From: Stieleria mannarensis | Lineage (GTDB): Bacteria; Planctomycetota; Planctomycetia; Pirellulales; Pirellulaceae | Direction: 5' to 3' | DNA: 64,000 nt | NCBI RefSeq assembly: GCF_014154935.1 | Contig: NZ_JACEHH010000033.1 | Location: 36,636 to 100,635 of the forward strand | Shown: positions 14,499 to 21,689 of the stretch, piece after piece | Position numbering within the stretch: the stretch's first letter is position 1 | Layout: each line of letters opens with the position of its first letter | Position numbers and translations under genes: made by a program | Notes under the pieces: model-generated | What the model was told of the DNA's origin: nothing | What the model saw: only the letters and a program-made list of their open reading frames with translations | Database searches by the model: none

Positions 14499-16958
14499 TC
14501 ACTGGGGCAGTTGGTACTGCTGGAAACCGGTTTCGTCGTCGATCGAATCGAAGAACCCTTGCTGGACCTTGGCGGCGGTTCCGTCGGACATGAACATCGC
14601 CATGATGCGTTCGGATTGCTGGGAGAAGATCGCCCGCAGGTCCGATGTCGCGGGTTGCAAACTGGTGCGTTTGACGACGTAGAAAACGCGTTCGGGGCCG
14701 TTGGGGGCGACGACGTGCTCGCCACTCTCGGCGTTGAAGACGGTTTTCATGAAGTCTTCGTCGATCGAGTCCAACTCGGGGATGTTGCCGATCGTGAAGC
14801 TGCCGAAGCCGACCATGTTCAGCCATGAAAACGGCCCCAGATCCTTGTAGTAGTTCTCTTTGCGGTCTTCGGGAACCAGTTGCTCCAGCGTTTTTCCTCC
14901 GTCGGCGGATTCGGCCATCGCGGTGGCGGCTTGTTTGGCCAATTCACGGGCCTGGGTGAAGCGAATCGCCGCGACGACTTCATCGCGAACCTCGTCCAGT
15001 TCGGGCGTGTAGGCTTCCTTTTCTTCGGTCTTCCAGCTCAGGTAGGTGCGCTGGGTTTCCAAGTCGACCGAGGTCGCCGGGGTGAACAGTTCCTGCTTGA
15101 TCACCTGGCCTTCGATGCCGAACATCATCGCCGCGAAGGGGACGCCGCGTTGCGTCAATGCGGTGCTTTCTTCGACCGAGTTGGCGATCGGTTCATCGGC
15201 CAGCGAGACCGGGTCGAAGGGGCCGATCTTGCGATAGGTCAGGCCCAGTTCATCGGCCAATGATTTCAGATTCGGACGCTCGGGGGCCGGCGTCGCATCA
15301 TCGCCGCCGACGCCGTAGATAGCACGTGCCCGCGAGTACTTTCGCATCACGTTGCGTGCTTTGGCGATCGCCGCGTCACGGGCCTCGCGGGCCGGCGCGT
15401 CGACCATCGTTTGGGCGATCTGATCGCGGACTTCTTCAAACGGGCGGTAACGCGGCTCGGGAGTGGTCTCTTCGGAGGCGTTTTCGTCGGCCGCAGGTTC
15501 TTCGGCCGGGCTTCCCTCGGCTGCCGCTTCTTCGGAATCTGATGCATCGGCGTCGGATTCGTTCGCCGCCGGGGCGTCTGCGGATTCGGTCGACGCATCG
15601 CTCTGCATGGCGACCAAGCGAACGCCGCTCGAATCGCGGCCGGTCGCCGATTGGTCGTCCGATTCAGGAGCCTCGTCGGGCGTTTCCTCGGTGGAGGTCT
15701 CTTCAGCGGCTTCGATGTCCAGATTGCTGGCTTTTTCGAGCTCATTGGAGAATTCTTCGACCTGTTTTTGCTGAGCCGCTTTGGTTTCGGCGGACGCTTC
15801 TTTTTCGTCCTCGGCGGGTGTTTCGGCGGGTGTTTCGGCAGGTGTTTCGGCGGGCGTTTCGGATTCGCTCGCCGCTTCGTCCTTCATTTCCGCCGGCGGA
15901 GTCGCTTCGGCCGAGGCAGCATCCGAGGTGTTTTCCGGCGTTTCTGCCTCGCTCATTTCAGCTTCGGCGGCGGTTTCTTCCGCGGCGGGCGCCTCGGGCG
16001 TTTCCGGCTGGATCACGACATCCGGGGGCAACTGAAAGGCGCCGCCGGCTTTTCGCCGTTCGTATTCGGCTTTGATTTCTTCTTCGGACAACTTAGCGAC
16101 TTCGGCGTCGCGGAACGCTTGCAATTCGCCCAACAGGTATTCAAAGCTTGCGGTTTCGCGTCGGCGGAATCCGGGTTCGGGCGATTGGTCGCTGGGGTAC
16201 CGGTCTTTACCGGCTTCGTAGACGGCCACGACGTCGCTTTCGGAGGGATTGGCGTCGGTTTCGTCGACGTAGTCATTGACCAGCACACCATAGGCGTTGA
16301 TGGTCGCTTTCTGGTTCAGTTTCAGGAAGTTGTTCCAGTGGTCCAGCGGCGATTGCAAGGGGAACTGCCCGCGGGCGACCGTGGCGCTTGCGCCGCGGAA
16401 ATACAGGGCCGACAGCAGCTGTTTTCGCAGCATGTCGTACAGTTGGTACTGGCCCATTTGGTTGTTCGTTTCGCGGCGCAACATGGCGAACATTTCCCGC
16501 TCGCTCATCGTCCCGTCGGTGAATTGTTCCAGCCAGATGGCCAGCGAGGTGTCGTCCAGCTCGAAGCCTTGTTTTTGTGCTTCGGCGGCGAATTGCATGG
16601 TGCGGATCGACATGTCGTCGCTGGGCGAGCCGTTGATTCCGACCGATTGGATCTGGTTGGATTGCTGGTCAAAGACGAACCCGGGGACTTTGGGGGTCCC
16701 GCCCCGCCGGATCGTTTCCTGGGCCAATTTGCGCAGGTACTGGACCGTCGCGTAGTGTTTTTGGGTGAAACTGTTGACGCGGCTGGCCGTCAGGGACACG
16801 CCATTAAACTCGGCCAAAACCGGATCGGTCATGCCCGGCCCGGCCCGTCGCATGTATTCCGAAACTGTCGGCAGCACCACAAAGGCGAACATGGCCAGCA
16901 GAATCAGGAAGGTCATGGTGACCTTTTGATTGCGTCGAAACAGCTCCAGAGGACTCAT
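14499..16958 (-). CDS. PpiD/SurA-like membrane-anchored folding protein with acidic insert
   Basis: An 819-residue protein. A cytoplasmic N-terminus and single membrane helix (FLILLAMFAFVVLPTVSEYM, about 16-35) resemble PpiD. A SurA_N-like helical region follows (about 45-220, including LAIWLEQFTDGTMSEREMFAML). Residues about 310-510 are extremely Ala/Glu/Thr/Pro-rich, with repeated AETP units. The C-terminal region resembles the parvulin-chaperone tail (DEVRDEVVAAIRFTQARELA). I see no canonical rotamase domain motif, so it may be a chaperone without prolyl isomerase activity. It is divergent from topA across about 250 bp. Anchoring in the inner membrane facing the periplasm is inferred from topology. 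Confidence 0.75.
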   Translation of the reverse strand: MSPLELFRRNQKVTMTFLILLAMFAFVVLPTVSEYMRRAGPGMTDPVLAEFNGVSLTASRVNSFTQKHYATVQYLRKLAQETIRRGGTPKVPGFVFDQQSNQIQSVGINGSPSDDMSIRTMQFAAEAQKQGFELDDTSLAIWLEQFTDGTMSEREMFAMLRRETNNQMGQYQLYDMLRKQLLSALYFRGASATVARGQFPLQSPLDHWNNFLKLNQKATINAYGVLVNDYVDETDANPSESDVVAVYEAGKDRYPSDQSPEPGFRRRETASFEYLLGELQAFRDAEVAKLSEEEIKAEYERRKAGGAFQLPPDVVIQPETPEAPAAEETAAEAEMSEAETPENTSDAASAEATPPAEMKDEAASESETPAETPAETPAETPAEDEKEASAETKAAQQKQVEEFSNELEKASNLDIEAAEETSTEETPDEAPESDDQSATGRDSSGVRLVAMQSDASTESADAPAANESDADASDSEEAAAEGSPAEEPAADENASEETTPEPRYRPFEEVRDQIAQTMVDAPAREARDAAIAKARNVMRKYSRARAIYGVGGDDATPAPERPNLKSLADELGLTYRKIGPFDPVSLADEPIANSVEESTALTQRGVPFAAMMFGIEGQVIKQELFTPATSVDLETQRTYLSWKTEEKEAYTPELDEVRDEVVAAIRFTQARELAKQAATAMAESADGGKTLEQLVPEDRKENYYKDLGPFSWLNMVGFGSFTIGNIPELDSIDEDFMKTVFNAESGEHVVAPNGPERVFYVVKRTSLQPATSDLRAIFSQQSERIMAMFMSDGTAAKVQQGFFDSIDDETGFQQYQLPQ

Positions 16959-17208
16959 AGCGGGGGCTTTCGGGGGGAGAAAAGGAACGGGGGTGCGGAA
17001 ATCGGAAGCGGAAAGGGTATCGCCGCGTCTTTTCGAGGGTCAAGCCGGAATCACGCTAATTCGCGTTGCTTGCCGGCCGCCGGTCGGTTATCAGACTGAT
17101 CCGGGGGCAGCTTCTTGAGCTTAGCGGATTGACGAGATCCTGCCTTCACCGCTACCACTAAACCGAGCGAACCCGATCTACCGACCCCGAGCAGAACAGC
17201 TTTTTTTG

Positions 17209-19947
17209 ATGGCAAAGAGCAACGGCAAGAGCCTGGTGATCGTCGAATCACCCGCAAAAGCACGCACGATCTCGAAGTTTTTAGGTGCGGCCTATCAGGT
17301 CGAAGCCAGCATCGGGCACGTCCGAGATCTGCCCGAGGGCAAAAAAGATGTCCCCGAAAAGTATCGTGACCAGCCCTGGGCGTACCTGGGCGTGAACGTC
17401 GACGAGGGGTTCGAACCGCTGTACATCGTGCCCTCGGACAAAAAAAAGCACGTCAGCAAATTAAAAGCGGCACTCAAGGAAGCAGACAACCTGTATCTGG
17501 CGACCGATGAAGACCGCGAGGGTGAGGCGATCAGCTGGCACCTTCACGAGTTGCTCAAGCCGAAAGTGCCGGTGCACCGACTGGTTTTCCACGAAATCAC
17601 CAAGGAAGCGATCACCGACGCGTTGGAACACACGCGGGAGATCGACCAGGGCTTGGTCCGGGCCCAGGAAACCCGCCGGATTCTCGACCGCTTGTACGGC
17701 TATGACATGTCCCAATTGCTGTGGCGAAAGGTCGGCAGCGGGACCTCGGCCGGTCGCGTGCAAAGCGTCGCGGTGCGATTGATCGTCCAGCGGGAACGCG
17801 AGCGAATCGCGTTTGTCAAAGCGACTTACTGGGACATCGACGCGGTCTTTCAAACCGGCAGCAACGAATCGCTGCCGGCGACGTTGACGCGTTACAACGA
17901 CAAAAAAGTGCCCTCGGGCAAGGACTTTGATTCCAAAACCGGCAAGCCGACCAAGTCGGATCTGCTGCTGCTGAGCGAAAAAGAAACCAACGAGCTGGCC
18001 GAAACGCTGCGGACGACCGAGTTCGCGGTTTCCAAGGTCGAGGTCAAGCCGTTTTCCGAACGCCCCCGGGCCCCGTTTACCACCAGCACGCTGCAACAGG
18101 AGGCCAACCGGAAACTCGGTTTCGGTGCCAAACGCACGATGGGCGCGGCACAAAAACTGTACGAAAACGGTTACATCACCTACATGCGGACCGACAGCAC
18201 CACGCTGTCCAAAGAAGCCGTCTCGGCGGCTCGGTCGCTGGTGCAGTCGGTCTACGGCGAAAACTACCTGCACCCGAGCGTTCGCGTTTACAAGGGCAAG
18301 GTCAAAAATGCCCAGGAGGCTCACGAGGCCATTCGCCCGGCCGGAACCCAGTTCCCTACGCCGGAATCGCTGAAGGGCCAGTTGGATTCGGATCAATTCC
18401 GGCTGTACGACCTGATTTGGAAGCGGACCGTCGCCTGCCAGATGGCCGACGCCCGCAAGCAGCGGATCAGCGTGACGATCCAGGGCGGCGGGGCGACGTT
18501 TACCGCGACCGGGACCAGCATCCTGTTCGAAGGGTTCTTGCGAGCCTACGTCGAGGGCAGCGACAACCCCGAAGCGGAATTGGCCGACAAGGAGCGGATT
18601 CTGCCCAACGTCGCCGAAAGCGATCCGTTGACGCCCACATCGATGGATCCCAAAAGCCACACCACCCAGCCGCCAGCCCGCTTTACCGAAGCCTCGCTGA
18701 CACGAACCTTGGAAGAAAAAGGTATCGGTCGGCCCAGTACGTTCGCATCGATCATCGGCACGATCACCGACGAACGCCGCAATTACATCTATAAAAAAGG
18801 CAACGCGTTGGTGCCCAGCTGGCGCGCATTCAGCGTCACGCGGTTGATGGAAGAGCACTTCGGGACTCTGGTCGATTACCAGTTCACCGCCGACATGGAG
18901 GACTTCCTGGACTCGATCAGCCGTAACGAAGGCGGCGCCGAAGAGTACCTGCGGCGGTTCTATTTCGGCGAAGACGGTCCGGCCAGCGAAGCGATCAAGA
19001 AGCTGGAAGTCGACCACAACGTCGCCCTGAAGCCGCGTCTGGAAAAGAAGCTCGAGGAAATCGATCCCCGCGTGACCGCACGGTTCTCGTTAGGGCTGCC
19101 CAGCGAAGGGGATCACCGCGAGGAGGTGTTCGTCCGCGTCGGCAAGTACGGGCCGTTCTTGGAGCAAGGGGAACGCAAGGCGCCGATCCCCGAAGGTCTG
19201 CCGCCGGATGAGCTGGATCTGGTCAAGGCGATCGAGTTGCTCGATGCCGGCCAGGTTGAAGAGGAGCCCTTGGGGACGCACCCGGAAACCGGAAAGCCGA
19301 TCTATGTCAAAATCGGTCGCTTCGGACCCTATGTCCAACTGGGGGCGCCCGACGACAAAGAGAAGAAAAACCAGTCCCTGCTCAAGGGCATGACGGTCGA
19401 CGACCTGACGCTGGAGATGGCGTGCAAGTTGCTCGAATTGCCGCGAACGCTAGGCAATTTTCCCGACAACGACCAGCCGATCCAAGCCTTCGACGGTCGC
19501 TATGGGCCGTACGTGAAATGCGAAAAGGAAACGCGGTCCCTGCCCGACGGCGTGTCGCCGCTGGAAGTCACGCTGGATGAAGCGATCAAGCTGTTGCGCG
19601 AGCCGAAACGCCGCGGCCGGGCGGCGCCCAAAGAGCCGATCAAGGTGTTTGAGAACAAGTCGCCGGTGACCGAAGGCGAGGTCAAGGTGTTGGACGGCCG
19701 TTACGGACCCTACGTCACCGACGGCGACACCAACGCCTCGTTGCCCAAGGGGACCGACCCGAAAGAACTGACGTTCGAATCGGCGATCGACCTGCTGGCC
19801 GAACGGGCCGCCAAGGGCGGATCGAAAAAGAAGAAGAAAAAGAAAAAGGCCGCCAAAAAGAAGAAGGCGACCAAGAAAAAGGCCACCAAGAAGAAAGCGG
19901 CTAAAAAGAAGACCACCAAAAAGAAGGGTGTCAAAAAGAAGTCCTAG
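17209..19947 (+). CDS. topA: DNA topoisomerase I
   Basis: A 912-residue type IA topoisomerase. The Toprim domain begins SLVIVESPAKARTISKFLG and carries ATDEDREGEAISWHL. The catalytic Tyr325 lies in GYITYMRTDSTTLS, and the central gate has RFTEASLTRTLEEKGIGRPSTFA. The C-terminus has three to four topoisomerase C-repeats (GRYGPYVK/GRFGPYVQ/GKYGPFLE) in place of Cys zinc fingers, then a roughly 40-residue Lys/Ala/Thr tail. The enzyme relaxes negative supercoils. The ATG at 17209 is preceded directly by an in-frame TTG that could extend it by one residue. It is divergent from the PpiD-like gene and has no obvious operon partner. Confidence 0.97.
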   Translation: MAKSNGKSLVIVESPAKARTISKFLGAAYQVEASIGHVRDLPEGKKDVPEKYRDQPWAYLGVNVDEGFEPLYIVPSDKKKHVSKLKAALKEADNLYLATDEDREGEAISWHLHELLKPKVPVHRLVFHEITKEAITDALEHTREIDQGLVRAQETRRILDRLYGYDMSQLLWRKVGSGTSAGRVQSVAVRLIVQRERERIAFVKATYWDIDAVFQTGSNESLPATLTRYNDKKVPSGKDFDSKTGKPTKSDLLLLSEKETNELAETLRTTEFAVSKVEVKPFSERPRAPFTTSTLQQEANRKLGFGAKRTMGAAQKLYENGYITYMRTDSTTLSKEAVSAARSLVQSVYGENYLHPSVRVYKGKVKNAQEAHEAIRPAGTQFPTPESLKGQLDSDQFRLYDLIWKRTVACQMADARKQRISVTIQGGGATFTATGTSILFEGFLRAYVEGSDNPEAELADKERILPNVAESDPLTPTSMDPKSHTTQPPARFTEASLTRTLEEKGIGRPSTFASIIGTITDERRNYIYKKGNALVPSWRAFSVTRLMEEHFGTLVDYQFTADMEDFLDSISRNEGGAEEYLRRFYFGEDGPASEAIKKLEVDHNVALKPRLEKKLEEIDPRVTARFSLGLPSEGDHREEVFVRVGKYGPFLEQGERKAPIPEGLPPDELDLVKAIELLDAGQVEEEPLGTHPETGKPIYVKIGRFGPYVQLGAPDDKEKKNQSLLKGMTVDDLTLEMACKLLELPRTLGNFPDNDQPIQAFDGRYGPYVKCEKETRSLPDGVSPLEVTLDEAIKLLREPKRRGRAAPKEPIKVFENKSPVTEGEVKVLDGRYGPYVTDGDTNASLPKGTDPKELTFESAIDLLAERAAKGGSKKKKKKKKAAKKKKATKKKATKKKAAKKKTTKKKGVKKKS

Positions 19948-20184
19948 CCGTGCAGCCCTCTTGGGATCAGCCGCTCGGCACCAGCCCGCGGGCATTTCAT
20001 CATTCTGCCCCGGATCATTCTGCCATTCCCCCTCCCGCGTCCCTTGGACGTGTCAGGTGGCGAGGTCGAAGCGGATCGGCGCATCGAAACGCACTACTCG
20101 GCGGGGCGAAAACCGACTAAACTTCGCGGCCCGACGAAAAACATCTTACAAATTCACGTCCCAATTCACTTTTTGGAGTTCCCT
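19948..20184. other. Short intergenic region after topA
   Basis: Holds two inverted copies of the GGGGCAGAATGAT unit (19998-20024). No U-rich terminator hairpin is evident. Confidence 0.5.
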
Positions 20185-20364
20185 ATGCCAAGTGGCATCG
20201 AACGAGTCCGCGAGATCAAACGCCTTCGCACCCGCCGCAAAAAAGTCGCCAAGTTGCTCGCCCGAGCCAAGGCCGGCACGATGGAAAAGTCCGAAGTCGT
20301 TCGCAAGCTGAAGCGATTGACCCCCGGTGCGGACGTGATCATCGCCCGTGAAGGCTTGAAGTAA
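20185..20364 (+). CDS. Small basic conserved-looking protein
   Basis: A 59-residue protein, about one third Lys/Arg, reading MPSGIERVREIKRLRTRRKK and ending GADVIIAREGLK. A GGAG Shine-Dalgarno (20175-20178) sits six bases upstream of the ATG, unusual in this window and good support for translation and for this start over a longer upstream frame. The pattern of a helical basic N-half and short C-terminal tail resembles a family of small planctomycete proteins of unknown function (possibly DUF6800; recalled, not checked). Nucleic-acid or ribosome binding is a guess from charge only. Confidence 0.75.
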   Translation: MPSGIERVREIKRLRTRRKKVAKLLARAKAGTMEKSEVVRKLKRLTPGADVIIAREGLK

Positions 20365-20774
20365 CCGATCGCGAAAAGGCTTGGAATCGCCGGCGAAGGC
20401 CCGAAAGGCACCGCCCATGGCCCAAATATCGTTTTTCGCCCCCCGGTCATCAGGCAGCTGACGGTCGTCGCGGTTGGCGGCGCCGGGGCGCATGATCCGA
20501 TCGGTTGACGTTTGCACAGCGAGGTCGACCGCGGCTTCCGCATCCCGATGCCCGGTTCGATGTTCACATCCTGCCGCCGACACTCCCCCCGCCATCGCTC
20601 CAACGCCGGTTTCAAGCATCGACCGCCGAGTGTGATGGGGCTCGCCTCGCCCTGCTTGGCTCCCCGCTGGGTGCACAGGGAGCATTTTCCCGGCAACGTT
20701 CTGAACCACGTCTCCCGTCGAGGCGTACCTGACGCCTAACGTCTCTCCCGACCCCTACCCTCCTATAGACCAAC
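20365..20774. other. Intergenic region without recognisable content
   Basis: 410 bases, GC-rich. I see no gene with plausible codon use, no terminator and no member of the repeat families. It must contain the promoter of the ABC transporter genes. Confidence 0.5.
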
Positions 20775-21518
20775 ATGACAACGACCGAACAGCGTCGTCC
20801 GATGATCGAAGCGGACGGACTGAGCAAGTTCTATGGTCCGTTCGCGGCCGCCCGTGACGTGAATTTCTCGGTTTTGCAGGGCGAACTGGTCGCATTTCTC
20901 GGCCCCAACGGTGCCGGCAAAAGCACCACGATGAAGATGCTGACCGGCTACATCGCGCCCAGCGAAGGTGAAGCTCGGATCGCCGGACACAACATGATGG
21001 ACGATCGCATCGAGGGCAGCCGCCATCTGGGGTACCTGCCCGAAAGCGGGCCGTTGTACATGGAAATGACCCCCTCGGGCATGTTGGATTTCTTTGCCGA
21101 GGCACGCGGGTTGGTCGGGGCCAAGAAACGGGATCGCGTCGAAGCGGTCGTCGAAATCTGTGACCTGTCCTCGGTGATGTACAAACCGATCAGCAAGCTG
21201 TCCAAGGGTTTCAAACAGCGGGTCGGGATGAGCCAGGCGCTGCTGCACGATCCGGATGTGTTGATTTTGGACGAGCCCACCGCGGGGTTGGACCCCAATC
21301 AGATCCGTGGCGTCCGCAAGACGATGCGAAAGCTGGCCGAGACGAAAACGATTTTGCTGTCGACCCACATTTTGCAAGAGGTCGAAGCGATGGCCAATCG
21401 CGTCGTGATGATCAACGAAGGCCGCCTGGTCTATGACGGCGACGTCAACGGTTTGCGCGAGCACGGCAATGACGACTTGGATCAAGCGTTCCACCAACTG
21501 ACGCAGTTCGACGCGTAA
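20775..21518 (+). CDS. ABC transporter ATP-binding protein (GldA/NatA-like)
   Basis: A 247-residue ABC ATPase with Walker A FLGPNGAGKSTTMKML, a Q-loop-region segment YLPESGPLYMEMT, signature LSKGFKQRVGMSQ, Walker B DVLILDEPTAGLDPNQ and H-loop STHILQEVEAMA. It belongs to the ABC-2 export class related to GldA and NatA. It probably energises the fused permease encoded 170 bp downstream. The same gene order (ATPase, ABC-2 permease/GldG, DUF4340) recurs in planctomycetes and, as GldA-GldF-GldG, in Bacteroidetes, where it is linked to gliding. The substrate is unknown. Confidence 0.93.
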   Translation: MTTTEQRRPMIEADGLSKFYGPFAAARDVNFSVLQGELVAFLGPNGAGKSTTMKMLTGYIAPSEGEARIAGHNMMDDRIEGSRHLGYLPESGPLYMEMTPSGMLDFFAEARGLVGAKKRDRVEAVVEICDLSSVMYKPISKLSKGFKQRVGMSQALLHDPDVLILDEPTAGLDPNQIRGVRKTMRKLAETKTILLSTHILQEVEAMANRVVMINEGRLVYDGDVNGLREHGNDDLDQAFHQLTQFDA

Positions 21519-21524
21519 ATCACC

Positions 21525-21652
21525 TGTGGGATAGGCTTCCAGCCTGTCGTCGGCCGGCACAGAACCCGTGCGGCCGAAAGCTTCATCCGCGATGAATGAC
21601 GAGCCTGGAAGCCGATCCCACAATGACCCGACAGGCTAGAAGCCTATCCCAC
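21525..21652. repeat. GGGATAGGCTTC-AGCCTGTCG repeat cluster
   Basis: Three copies of a 23-bp unit in the gap between the ABC genes: 21525-21549 direct, about 21600-21622 inverted, and 21628-21652 inverted. The direct copy and last copy can fold into a large hairpin. A further copy lies at 33895-33918. Confidence 0.85.
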
Positions 21653-21689
21653 TCGGACCCTACCCCCACCCTTCTCCGCCCGATTTGTT

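Noticed and set aside
15651..17099. 482-codon frame opposite the PpiD-like gene
   Set aside because: Phe/Arg/Gly-rich antisense of the Ala/Glu-rich insert; no recognisable domain.
19795..19940. Poly-Lys coding AAG/AAA tract as a terminator or slippage site
   Set aside because: It is the in-frame topoisomerase tail, continuous to a normal stop; no hairpin.
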